Shown here: in pieces, positions 54,758 to 63,235 of the stretch | How the letters are laid out: every line of letters begins with the position of its first letter | Numbering within the stretch: the stretch's first letter is position 1 | Assembly (NCBI GenBank): GCA_963710865.1 | Contig: CAVQBR010000002.1 | Span: 1,426,001-1,490,000, forward strand | Direction: 5' to 3' | DNA: 64,000 bases | Origin: PRDV01 sp963710865 | GTDB lineage: Bacteria; Babelota; Babeliae; Babelales; Babelaceae | Made by a program: the position numbers and the translations under genes | Notes under the pieces: generated by a model | The model's database searches: none | Seen by the model: only the letters and a program-made list of their open reading frames with translations | What the model was told of the DNA's origin: nothing

Positions 54758-56311
54758 TTAGATTGAAAGCGCTGCTTCTGGTGTAGAAGTACGTTTTTTT
54801 GGTCCGCGTATCTGGCGCACCTGCCATGTACGTTGTGACATGCCCGCATCTTGGACATAATGCTGGAATTTCCAGTTTTTATGGCTCGGAGCAATGGTAA
54901 GGAGTAGAAACGTATCATAAGTAAAACAGTCTTCTCCCGTATCTTCCAACTTGGAATCGGGTGCTGATACAAGGGTATACACGAGGGTATCATCCCAGAC
55001 ATCTGCCACTCCTTGTGTGCAACAGAGCTTGTTGAGCATAGGTCCGCCTGTATCATTATTATGCTGGTGAGCCCGTATGATACCTTGGAGTTTGACGGAG
55101 TCTGAGGTGCCCCAGGAAAGAAGTTCTTTTGTGAGCTCTTTTCCACATACCCACCCCGTAAAGTGCTTACCTCGTTGGCCTACTGTTTTGGTAGGATCAA
55201 CATAGAAATCATTCCAAAGAAAGCCGACGTAAGCAGTATGCTTCGTGCCTTCAATAGGATAGAATGGGGCCTTGGGAACGAAGTCTCTGATATCACTGCA
55301 TAGGGTATCAAGATCGAACCCGAGTTTAATCTGATCTTGTGCTGATCGGGAAAGAGAGTTGTAGTTCTTCTTTCTTTTGAGTTCTTCAATAAATTCGAAT
55401 TTGATTTCCTGAGGTGCGGTGAGCAATCGTTGTGGATTGTAGCCAAGTTCTAATCCTCCATGGCAACAGTGAATCATGTCTGAAGAGGTACCTACATAGC
55501 AGACTACAGGTAAAAGCTCATAAAAGCGAAAGAGGGCTATTTCATCTTTTTGAGTAAGTTCGAACTTTAAGTAAAGTTCATCGATAAAGCTGGGTGCATT
55601 GTCCTTCTGTTCTTCTTTCGTATGCTTTTTTCTAAAGTCTGGAGCAAGAATATAATCTTCATGATTACCTCGTACAAGGACTACTTGAGAAGGGTTAGCG
55701 AGTTTAAGTCGGCAGAGGGTATAGACAACTTCTACTCCATAGATTCCTCGATCTATATAATCACCCAAGAAGATGATATGAAAGTTCTTCTTAGTAATTT
55801 TGAACTGGTTATCAATATAACCAAGCTCTTTGAGTTTTTTAAGGTCTCGAACGAGGGAGTGAGCAGAGCCATGAAGATCGCCAAAGAAGCATACCTGTGA
55901 ATCCGGTTCGAGTATAAGGCGGCGTGCATACGGTTTAAACGGGAAATTCTGTACATCGACTGCCGGTAGTATCGATGGGCTGTTAAGCGTAAACATGTTT
56001 GGAGCAAGACTATAGAGGGACTTTTTATTGAGCCACTGACTATCCATACTACATTCTCGCGCTAATACTGCAGCTGTTTTGTTCAGAGTAGTCATGTACT
56101 CGGTAAAGGTAAGAATATTCTCTTGGTACTTCTTTTTATCAGGCAGCGATGAAAATTCTACCGGTCGTTCTTTCAACGAACTTACTTTACGTGCCCATTC
56201 ATCTAATGTACAAGAACTGCAATCAGGAGTTTGTTGCAAAGCGATGGGACAACGAGGTCCTCGTGCTTCTAATGGCAGGCATAAGACTAGGAGTGCAAGA
56301 GTTCTTTTCAT
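54758..56311 (-). CDS. Exported PPP-type serine/threonine phosphatase-like protein
   Basis: A 517-residue calcineurin-like metallophosphatase with the eukaryotic PPP signature order: GDLHG (144-148), GDYIDRG (183-189), RGNHE (214-218), HGG (284-286) and RAHQ (413-416). All metal-binding positions visible in these motifs are kept, so it should be active. The N-terminus is a signal peptide (MKRTLALLVLCLPLEARG), so the enzyme is probably exported, which suggests host or envelope phosphoproteins as substrates. It starts 9 bases after the stop of the cyclopropane synthase gene; its AGGAAG site overlaps that stop region, so the two form an operon. Confidence 0.88.
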   Translation of the reverse strand: MKRTLALLVLCLPLEARGPRCPIALQQTPDCSSCTLDEWARKVSSLKERPVEFSSLPDKKKYQENILTFTEYMTTLNKTAAVLARECSMDSQWLNKKSLYSLAPNMFTLNSPSILPAVDVQNFPFKPYARRLILEPDSQVCFFGDLHGSAHSLVRDLKKLKELGYIDNQFKITKKNFHIIFLGDYIDRGIYGVEVVYTLCRLKLANPSQVVLVRGNHEDYILAPDFRKKHTKEEQKDNAPSFIDELYLKFELTQKDEIALFRFYELLPVVCYVGTSSDMIHCCHGGLELGYNPQRLLTAPQEIKFEFIEELKRKKNYNSLSRSAQDQIKLGFDLDTLCSDIRDFVPKAPFYPIEGTKHTAYVGFLWNDFYVDPTKTVGQRGKHFTGWVCGKELTKELLSWGTSDSVKLQGIIRAHQHNNDTGGPMLNKLCCTQGVADVWDDTLVYTLVSAPDSKLEDTGEDCFTYDTFLLLTIAPSHKNWKFQHYVQDAGMSQRTWQVRQIRGPKKRTSTPEAALSI

Positions 56312-56320
56312 ATTAACTTC

Positions 56321-57517
56321 CTATCGTACCGAGATATAGCCTCCCAAGAGGCCTTGTTTTGAGAGTACTACTTGATAGAGCTGGATTCCTCGAGCTCTAA
56401 AGAGTCCTGCGCACGAAAGTAAATAGTAGTTCCACATACGACGGAATGTTTCATCATAGGTAGCTTTTAGTGTGGGCCAGGCCTCAGTAAAGTTTTTATG
56501 CCAAGCCATGAGCGTTGTATCGTAATCTGCACCAAAATTATGTACATCTTCGATAACAAAAAAGTCTTCTGATGCGGTTGCTATCTGAGCTAACGAGGGA
56601 AGCATGCCATTAGGGAATATATATTTTTGTATCCACGGATCAGGGTGGAATGAAGTAATAGTTGCTCCTATAGTATGAAGGAGGCATAAGCCATCATCTT
56701 TCATACATCGATTAACGACTGTCATAAACTCAGTATAATTTTTATAGCCGACATGTTCAAACATGCCAACGCTTACCACTCGATCAAAACTTCCCGTAAT
56801 ATCTCGGTAATCTTGTAAGAGGAACGTAACAGGGAGTTTTCCACGTTTAGCTTCCGCATAGGCTATCTGCTCTTTTGAAACACTCACACCGACAACCTCA
56901 ACGCCATACTTCTCAGCGGCAAAGAATGCAAAGCCTCCCCAGCCACAACCTATATCGAGTACTTTCATACCTGGCTTCAAATAGAGTTTTCTGCAAATGA
57001 GGTCTAATTTAGCTTCTTGGGCCTCATCAAGAGTCTTCGCATTTTTCCAATAGCCGCAGGAATAGATCATACGTTTATCGAGCATCTTCTCAAAGAGATC
57101 ATTGCCAAGATCATAATGATGTTCACCAATCTGAAAAGCTCGAGCTTTTGACTGATAATTAAAGAGCTTAAAGCAGATACCATTGAGGATATCGGACAGA
57201 GATTTTTCTAAGTGTTCATCCGTTTTTGACCGAAATACTTTGAAAAAGAACTGATCAAGATGGGGGCAGTCCCACCAGCCCTCCATATAGGATTCTCCTA
57301 ATCCAAGAGATCCTTCTGCGATGACTCGCTGATAGAGTTTATCGTTATGAACCTGTATGTCCCACGGCTGCGTGCCATTAAGAGTAATGCCTGCATGCCC
57401 CAGCAACTTTTGCGCAAATTCTTGCGCATTCTTTTCTGAACAATACGTAGTTCTAAGCGCTACAATTGCGGCGCCTATAAGTGCGAGTGAGCTGAGTATA
57501 ATGACCAATTTCTTCAT
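56321..57517 (-). CDS. cfa: Cyclopropane-fatty-acyl-phospholipid synthase with N-terminal membrane anchor
   Basis: The enzyme adds a methylene from S-adenosylmethionine to unsaturated acyl chains of membrane phospholipids. The 398 residues show GSLGLGESYMEGWWDCPHLD, HYDLGNDLFEKML, the SAM site VLDIGCGWGGFAFFAAEKYG, EHVGYKNY, and the C-terminal YYLLSCAGLFRARGIQLYQV with the conserved Cys. The protein starts with a hydrophobic segment (about 1-22, MKKLVIILSSLALIGAAIVA), which typical cytosolic Cfa lacks. It could anchor the enzyme to the membrane or direct export. It is the first gene of an operon with the phosphatase. Confidence 0.92.
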   Translation of the reverse strand: MKKLVIILSSLALIGAAIVALRTTYCSEKNAQEFAQKLLGHAGITLNGTQPWDIQVHNDKLYQRVIAEGSLGLGESYMEGWWDCPHLDQFFFKVFRSKTDEHLEKSLSDILNGICFKLFNYQSKARAFQIGEHHYDLGNDLFEKMLDKRMIYSCGYWKNAKTLDEAQEAKLDLICRKLYLKPGMKVLDIGCGWGGFAFFAAEKYGVEVVGVSVSKEQIAYAEAKRGKLPVTFLLQDYRDITGSFDRVVSVGMFEHVGYKNYTEFMTVVNRCMKDDGLCLLHTIGATITSFHPDPWIQKYIFPNGMLPSLAQIATASEDFFVIEDVHNFGADYDTTLMAWHKNFTEAWPTLKATYDETFRRMWNYYLLSCAGLFRARGIQLYQVVLSKQGLLGGYISVR

Positions 57518-57620
57518 AAAAATCCTCCTTAAGGGGAGTATCCTTAATTGAGAATCGTTCTGTCAAGAGAAGGGAGAAAAAGATGTGAACTAATTTTGAA
57601 AAGGATGAAGGTTTCCTGCT

Positions 57621-57655
57621 TACGAGTGCACAATGCAATGGATTGTGCACTCGTA
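57621..57655. terminator. Perfect 14-bp hairpin between two minus-strand genes
   Basis: TACGAGTGCACAAT is perfectly complementary to 57642-57655 with a 7-base loop, 23 bases after the stop of the gene at 57678. No T-run on either strand. Confidence 0.6.
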
Positions 57656-57677
57656 AATGAGAGTCTCAACTGTTTGG

Positions 57678-58184
57678 TTAATCTTGTTCCAGGAACGATC
57701 TGTTTGCGAAATATACTAACTTCCACTGCGCATCCACTTTCTCTTTTTCGCTTATATCTGGATGGTCCTTAAAATAACCCCTGTAGATTGGTCCTAATTG
57801 TTGATAGCTTTCTTCAAGCCATGGGTTAGTTGAGAGCAGGAAAGTACGGCAATAGTGTTCTAGGACAGTAAGATGTATAAAATAATAACCCCAATAGGTA
57901 GTAATAATTTCGGAGTAGAGATCGGGATTCAGCGTAAGAGCAAGTTGATTCCTTTCCATAAAATCTGTAAACAATGCCCACTGGCACCGCATGTATTGTG
58001 CAAAGGATTCGGGGGCTATCTGACGAGTTATTTCCTCCTCGATATGCAAACGCATAAAATCAATAATGAGACTGGCATTTTCAGTTAGGGTGCCTGGAGT
58101 GGCTGGGCTAGCGACTTCTACCATACCATGTGCTGAGCCCAATAGTATACACGAAAATGAGATGATTTTAATGAAAGTTTTCAT
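57678..58184 (-). CDS. Small exported protein of unknown function
   Basis: A 168-residue protein with a signal peptide (MKTFIKIISFSCILLGSAHG, then MVEVASP). The mature part is helical and aromatic-rich (YWGYYFIHLTVLEHYCRTF), with several Trp and Tyr residues. I recognise no family. AGAGGAA precedes the ATG. The residue after the predicted cleavage site is Met, as in four other exported proteins of this window. Confidence 0.75.
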   Translation of the reverse strand: MKTFIKIISFSCILLGSAHGMVEVASPATPGTLTENASLIIDFMRLHIEEEITRQIAPESFAQYMRCQWALFTDFMERNQLALTLNPDLYSEIITTYWGYYFIHLTVLEHYCRTFLLSTNPWLEESYQQLGPIYRGYFKDHPDISEKEKVDAQWKLVYFANRSFLEQD

Positions 58185-58668
58185 AGGGTTCCTCTGAAAG
58201 AATTAGGTTGAAATTGTCCCCCTTCTTGTGTCTATTATAGCAGCATATTGAAGTTTGTAAAATTATTTCTATATGGAAATCTGCAGGGGGGGGCGAATAC
58301 CTCTTCGAAGGAGGCGAGTTGATTCCTTGTCATGATGGAGGCTGTGTTGAGGCTGGAGAGATTGGTTGCCCGGGTAGCGGGGTGAAGGTCCGTGATCTAG
58401 CTCTATGATCGGTTGATTTAATTCCCATTCTAAAGGTAATTGTGTTAGGCTTAAGAGAGAGACTAGAGAAGCAGTGAAAAATTTAAATTTATGATGAGTC
58501 CAACAATTTTTAAATAAGAACTTATTTTTCTTTTTCTCTCGAGAAGAAACGCGTATGCACGTGCACATTTTATCTCCGGATGGGGAGGCCAAATTTTAGC
58601 GTGAACCAGTAGTTGCTTTTGCTGATTACAGAGGTTTTTCAGATACGACAAATTAGAGAGATTGCAAA
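58185..58668. other. Intergenic region without a recognisable gene
   Basis: No supported coding frame, RNA gene or repeat seen. Confidence 0.4.
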
Positions 58669-58934
58669 GGTGTAGAAAAACATGTTAAAGAAATTGAAGA
58701 AAATGGAAGTGCCACTTTAGCCAAGGCGGAAATACTAAACATTTCTTCTCAGGGTATTTGGATTATGGTAGGCAACCACGAATACTTTTTGCCCTATTGT
58801 GACTGGCGACTATCGAGCAAATATATGCTCTTGAACTTTTTCATGAGAGGCATTTACACTGGCCTGCATTAGATATTGATATAGATATTGAGTCTCTTAA
58901 TCATCCTGAGCTTTATCCACTAAGGTACAGTTAG
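58669..58934 (+). pseudogene. Relic of a DUF2442-type gene
   Basis: One frame reads ATLAKAEILNISSQGIWIMV, then GNHEYFLPYCDW. After a frameshift near 58810 the next frame reads ATIEQIYALELFHERHLHWP, then ALDIDIDIESL and a stop at 58934. Together these follow the DUF2442 pattern (FLPY..FPWFKDATI..I). A few codons are missing at the shift, and no start codon is evident. Confidence 0.7.
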
Positions 58935-59130
58935 TTAAGAGCGCAGCCTGAGCTGCGAAGATTAATTTGACCTTAAATTGCCTCTTTGCCTAGGCTGAAG
59001 TTTGTGAGAACGGCATCCGCAAAAATGTATTGAAAGAAGAACTGCGCACCGAGAGGGCTTCGTTCTGTGTAAACGCATAAAAAGACTATCTAAATGATTT
59101 TTTGAGATAGCAATGTAAGAGGCTCGGTAA

Positions 59131-60024
59131 ATGCATACTGAATTACTGATAGATGTCCCACTCGTTCGCTGTTTAATTGCAATGCAATTTCCGCAGTGGC
59201 AATCTCTCCCAGTGCAGCCAGTTGCTGTAGGCGGTTGGGATAATAGGAGTTTTCGATTAGGTGAGCAGATGCTCGTGCGTATGCCAAGCGCTGCCGAATA
59301 TGCAGCTCAGGTGGAAAAGGAACATCGCTGGCTGCCAAGACTGGCGCCTCTCCTGCCTCTTACAATTCCAGTGCCTGTGGCCATTGGAGAACCGGCCTAT
59401 GATTATCCTTGGAGGTGGTCAATCTATCGTTGGCTTGAAGGGGATAGTGCTGCGGCTTCTCCTATTGCTGATCTGCGAGAATTTGCGGAGAGTCTCGCGC
59501 AGTTTCTCATCGCGCTACAACGTATCGACTCTTCGAATGGACCTATGCCTGGGCCTCAGAATTTTTATCGTGGCGGAGCCCTCAGGACCTATGATACTGA
59601 GACTCGACAAGCGATTGCCATTCTGCAGGGCAAGATCGATGGAGACCTTGCAACCAAGGTTTGGGAAGAGGCGATTGCTACTACCTGGGATTGTTTGCCA
59701 GTATGGGTTCATGGTGATATCAGTGCAGGTAATTTGCTTGTACAAGAAGGGCGGCTGAGCTCTGTTATCGATTTTGGAACTTTGTCAGTGGGCGACCCAG
59801 CCTGTGATCTCTCGATTACTTGGACGTTGTTCACCGGCGAAAGTCGTGAAATCTTCCGCTCAATGCTTCGGCTCGATGCTGGAACATGGGCACGAGGTCG
59901 TGGCTGGACTTTGTGGAAAGCCTTAATAGTGGCAGCAGGGCTCACGGAAGCAAATGCGGTCGAAGCAGCGCAACCTTGGCGTATTATTGATGAAGTACTT
60001 GAGGATTATAAGCGTAAAGGCTGA
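59131..60024 (+). CDS. Aminoglycoside-phosphotransferase-family kinase
   Basis: A 297-residue small-molecule kinase of the APH/choline-kinase fold. It has VGGWDNRSFRLGEQMLVRMP (nucleotide loop), the catalytic loop VHGDISAGNLLV (Asp of HGD) and the metal-binding VIDFGTLSVGDPACDL. The similarity to APH proteins annotated as resistance enzymes is at family level only; the substrate is unknown. GAGGC upstream is a modest ribosome-binding site. Start chosen as the longest ATG frame. Confidence 0.87.
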   Translation: MHTELLIDVPLVRCLIAMQFPQWQSLPVQPVAVGGWDNRSFRLGEQMLVRMPSAAEYAAQVEKEHRWLPRLAPLLPLTIPVPVAIGEPAYDYPWRWSIYRWLEGDSAAASPIADLREFAESLAQFLIALQRIDSSNGPMPGPQNFYRGGALRTYDTETRQAIAILQGKIDGDLATKVWEEAIATTWDCLPVWVHGDISAGNLLVQEGRLSSVIDFGTLSVGDPACDLSITWTLFTGESREIFRSMLRLDAGTWARGRGWTLWKALIVAAGLTEANAVEAAQPWRIIDEVLEDYKRKG

Positions 60025-60025
60025 G

Positions 60026-60209
60026 GCTCTTTCTTTAAATGCCACTACATTACATGCAGTTGAGCAAATTAGAGATACAGAGGTAAGAGTTTCATTTGGA
60101 CTTTTTACCGACGGAGCTCCAGCTAGTCATCTTTATCGATCGAATAAAGATGGCTCATACAACCTATCAAGAGTATCTTACTGATTGCTTTAAGCGATTT
60201 GAAAAATAA
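60026..60209 (+). pseudogene. Relic of the 3' end of a 2OG-Fe(II) oxygenase gene
   Basis: LNATTLHAVEQIRDTEVRVS, then FGLFTDGAPASHLYRS and NKDGS match the C-terminus of the two intact oxygenases downstream (LHAVEHI, RVSFGVFADGAPESPFYKS). After a frameshift the end reads EYLTDCFKRFEK and a stop, matching EYIAECFKKGYEQID. The distal His (LHAV) and RVS motif are recognisable. Confidence 0.82.
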
Positions 60210-60401
60210 GATCGGTAGAGGTTCCATGCCACTTAATGATTCAAGATTCTTTGTTCGGAACAGTCATTCATGGGTGATCTACTGACGCGAACTGGCATTT
60301 GAATCTTATTATGACCATTATATCGCGCGACTTGACATTGTGAGTCTTTTAACGCATCATGAAAATTGAAAACTTCAGTAATTCTTACATAAAGGCAAGT
60401 C

Positions 60402-61334
60402 ATGAACTATTTCGTTATTCTAGCAACTTTTTCATGTGTTCTCTTCTTAAATAGCAGCGCTTGTTGCATGGTACGGTTAGAGCAGCAGATCGATCATAGC
60501 GACTCTCTCGCGGTTATTACCCAGCAAGACTTAGCAGGAACAACTGCAGACTTCGAAAGAAAATTGATCCAAGGTGCAAAAGACGGCGTATTTTATCTGG
60601 AAATGTCAGAAGAGTGTAAAAGACTGGTAGCTGATGCACGAGCATTTGCGAATAGCTTTTACAATACCGAAGAGTTACGAAAGCGAGCATTCCAATTGCC
60701 CGGATTAAGCGGTTATCTTGATCATCCGGAAATGCAGGCAGAATCTTTTTATGCGGAACGTGGTATATGGAGAGAGATTTTTTCGGAGCGACTTAATCAA
60801 TTTGCGACAGCTATAAACGCATTGGCTCAAGAGTTGCTGAAAAAAACCTTGCTTCTCGTTGCTCCACATATTCCGGAAGATCATTTATCTGCAGCTACCG
60901 GCAAAATAATTGACGACAATGGCCAATACCACCTTTCATTCCATCATTATCGACCAGAGAAGCTGCAGGTTGGTATGAATGCACACAGGGATTTTGGATT
61001 TGTTACGCTGCTCAGCATAGATAAACGAGGTCTTATCGCTAAGTTGAATGGTGAGTGGGGAAGCGTGCTTCCCAAAGAACAGTATTTCATCGTAAATTTT
61101 GGTACTGCTTTGCAGACTCTTGTTAACGATAGCAGTAAGTTAAATGCTGTCTTGCACGCTGTAGTGCAAGTTGATGATCAAGAGGGAAGAAGTTCTTTCG
61201 GCTTGTTTGCAAATGGTGAGCCAGAGAGTCCCTTATATAAGGCAGATGAAGATGGCTCATTAGTCCAACTCTATCCAAAGTATATGGAATACATTGCCGA
61301 ATGCTTTAAAAAGGGCTATGAACAGATTGATTAA
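60402..61334 (+). CDS. Exported 2-oxoglutarate/Fe(II)-dependent oxygenase, copy 1
   Basis: A 310-residue protein with a signal peptide (MNYFVILATFSCVLFLNSSA). The family uses Fe(II) and 2-oxoglutarate to oxidise substrates. The double-stranded beta-helix core shows the iron ligands His195 and Asp197 (AHRDFGFVTLL), the distal His252 (VLHAVV) and the 2-oxoglutarate-binding Arg263 (GRSSFGLF), an isopenicillin-N-synthase-like layout. All catalytic residues are kept. An exported enzyme of this type is unusual, because iron and 2-oxoglutarate are cytosolic; activity in a host cell would fit. The substrate is unknown. Confidence 0.85.
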   Translation: MNYFVILATFSCVLFLNSSACCMVRLEQQIDHSDSLAVITQQDLAGTTADFERKLIQGAKDGVFYLEMSEECKRLVADARAFANSFYNTEELRKRAFQLPGLSGYLDHPEMQAESFYAERGIWREIFSERLNQFATAINALAQELLKKTLLLVAPHIPEDHLSAATGKIIDDNGQYHLSFHHYRPEKLQVGMNAHRDFGFVTLLSIDKRGLIAKLNGEWGSVLPKEQYFIVNFGTALQTLVNDSSKLNAVLHAVVQVDDQEGRSSFGLFANGEPESPLYKADEDGSLVQLYPKYMEYIAECFKKGYEQID

Positions 61335-61363
61335 AGTATCTCTTGATTAGCAAGATACGAAAC

Positions 61364-61391
61364 GCCCAGGCCCTATGAAGTCTGGGCTTTC
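61364..61391 (+). terminator. Terminator after oxygenase copy 1
   Basis: GCCCAG...CTGGGC stem followed by TTTCCTCTT, 30 bases after the stop. Confidence 0.65.
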
Positions 61392-61645
61392 CTCTTAGTC
61401 TGCTAAGAGTGTCGTACAAGTGCCATTGGCCGCCACTGAGGGCAAAGCTGAGAGGTAGTGTAGATCGCCGGTCCTGGGTATGGGGTACTATCGGTGGTGA
61501 CGATCCGAGCTTTTGCCCACGATTGTTCGATTACTTCAGATGTACAGTATGATTTCTCGCTTGAACTTTTCTAATTGACATTTTCAGCGTTTCGTGTATC
61601 ATAAAAATGAAAACTCTATCAACCATTTCCACAGGAAGGTCCGAC

Positions 61646-62566
61646 ATGAACTATTCGGTTGTAACACTTTCATTTGCTTTATTAGCAAATAGCCTTGTTT
61701 TCGGTATGGTCCAGCTGCAGCAGCAGGCTGATCATAGTGACTCTATCGCTATCATTTCACAAAAAGACTTAGTAGAGAATGCTGCTGATCTACAAAGAAA
61801 GTTGATTCAGGGAGCAAAAGATGGCGTATTCTACGTGGAAATGTCCGAAGAGTGTAAAAACCTTCTTCCTGATGCGCTTGCTTTTGGTGATAGGTTCCCT
61901 CATGATGAAGAATTGAAACAGCGAAAGTTTCCTGGGGTGACCGGCTATCACGATCGTGAGAATATGCAGGTAGAATCCTTCTATGCAGAACGTTGTTTTT
62001 GGGGCGAACTTTTTTCTGAGCCGGTTCGTAGACTTGCTCTATTGATGAATGCGTTAGCTGGAGACTTACTGAGAAAAACTTTGAACTTAGTTGCTCCCCA
62101 TATTTCGGCAGATCAATTAGCGAGGGCAACGAGTAACGTCGCTGAAAATAACGGCCAATATCATCTTTCATTTCATCACTATCGCCGAGAAAAAAGTAAT
62201 CTTGGATTGAAGCCGCACAAAGATTTTGGGTATGTTACGGTTCTCAGTATTAACAAGCCAGGTCTTGTTGCCAAGTTGAACGGCGTGTGGGGAAGTGTGC
62301 TTCCTAAAAAGAATTGTTTCGTTGTTAATTTTGGCAGTGCGTTGGAGATTCTCGTCAATGACACTGACAAGTTATCCGCTGTATTACACGCCGTGGAGCA
62401 TATAGAAGACCCAAACAGGGTGTCCTTTGGTGTTTTTGCGGATGGTGCGCCAGAAAGTCCTTTTTATAAATCTAGTAAGGATGGTTCTTTGGAAATGCTC
62501 TATCCAAAGTATCAAGACTATCTCGTTGAGAGTTTTAAAGTAACATACGAAACGATTGATCAATAA
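61646..62566 (+). CDS. Exported 2-oxoglutarate/Fe(II)-dependent oxygenase, copy 2
   Basis: A 306-residue paralogue of the gene at 60402. I use the ATG at 61646 because GGAAGG lies before it and the signal peptide begins there (MNYSVVTLSFALLANSLVFG), as in copy 1. Iron ligands are His191 and Asp193 (PHKDFGYVTVLS) and the distal His in LHAVEHI; the 2-oxoglutarate Arg is in NRVSFGVF. The mature N-termini of both copies share QQ.DHSDS.A.I. The tandem pair plus a relic shows local expansion of the family. Confidence 0.85.
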   Translation: MNYSVVTLSFALLANSLVFGMVQLQQQADHSDSIAIISQKDLVENAADLQRKLIQGAKDGVFYVEMSEECKNLLPDALAFGDRFPHDEELKQRKFPGVTGYHDRENMQVESFYAERCFWGELFSEPVRRLALLMNALAGDLLRKTLNLVAPHISADQLARATSNVAENNGQYHLSFHHYRREKSNLGLKPHKDFGYVTVLSINKPGLVAKLNGVWGSVLPKKNCFVVNFGSALEILVNDTDKLSAVLHAVEHIEDPNRVSFGVFADGAPESPFYKSSKDGSLEMLYPKYQDYLVESFKVTYETIDQ

Positions 62567-62584
62567 GCAACTTCATCGACAAGT

Positions 62585-62612
62585 AGCCCAGACTCAGAGT
62601 CTGGGCTTTATC
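62585..62612. terminator. Bidirectional terminator between convergent genes
   Basis: Perfect 10-bp stem AGCCCAGACT with complement, loop CAG, followed by TTATCTTG. It lies between the oxygenase and the convergent cyclase gene. Confidence 0.75.
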
Positions 62613-62619
62613 TTGAGTT

Positions 62620-63228
62620 CTAACACAATTTCCTCGCTATTATACGTGCTAAAGCTCCATCAGCTTCTACAGAGAGCGGCAACGCAATAACTTCAAATTG
62701 GCAGCCGATGAGCGTATTGAGGTTGGTGAGATTTTCGGCAATGAGAATGTCATGAGCCATGAGGAGCTTATGAATGACATGGGGTGCATAATCGGGACTG
62801 CAGGTATCAGTACCAATGAGTTTTACACCAGCACTTATAACTGCCTCTGCAAATCCTTCGTCGAGGGCAGGGTAGCTTGTAAAGTAATCTTTTTCATGAA
62901 ACCGTTCGCCAAAGCCGGTATAGATAAGAACAATAGAATCTCTCTCAAGTGAGTATCCGCTAAGTACGTCAGCTCCTATCTTTGCTTTACCCCGGGCATC
63001 TAGTAATACTCCCTTACCAATAAATGACGACAGTGGAAACTCGCTGAGCTTTTTCCCGCCTGGCAGCATATGGCCGGGAGCATCGATATGCGTGCCTACA
63101 TGCATAGTGCATGAAAGCAAATGATTGGAGATACCTTCATTGATGAGTGGTTTTAATGTGACTGGTGCATCACCAGGATAGGTGGGCATCTGGTCAATAA
63201 GAGGGTGGCTGAGGTCAATGTATTCCAT
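62620..63228 (-). CDS. Cyclase-family hydrolase (kynurenine formamidase-like)
   Basis: A 202-residue protein of the PF04199 family, metal-dependent amidohydrolases that include arylformamidases. It begins MEYIDLSHPLIDQMPTYPGD and has the metal-binding motif HVGTHIDAPGH, then LIGTDTCSPDYAPHVIHKLL and IAENLTNL. I place the start at the ATG at 63228, with GAGGACA before it, rather than at 63252. The start lies 7 bases after the stop of the upstream pseudophosphatase gene, so the two are one operon. The exact substrate is not deducible. Confidence 0.88.
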   Translation of the reverse strand: MEYIDLSHPLIDQMPTYPGDAPVTLKPLINEGISNHLLSCTMHVGTHIDAPGHMLPGGKKLSEFPLSSFIGKGVLLDARGKAKIGADVLSGYSLERDSIVLIYTGFGERFHEKDYFTSYPALDEGFAEAVISAGVKLIGTDTCSPDYAPHVIHKLLMAHDILIAENLTNLNTLIGCQFEVIALPLSVEADGALARIIARKLC

Positions 63229-63235
63229 TATGTCC

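Noticed and set aside
59131..60024. Aminoglycoside resistance gene
   Set aside because: Only the general APH kinase fold is supported; nothing points to an aminoglycoside substrate.
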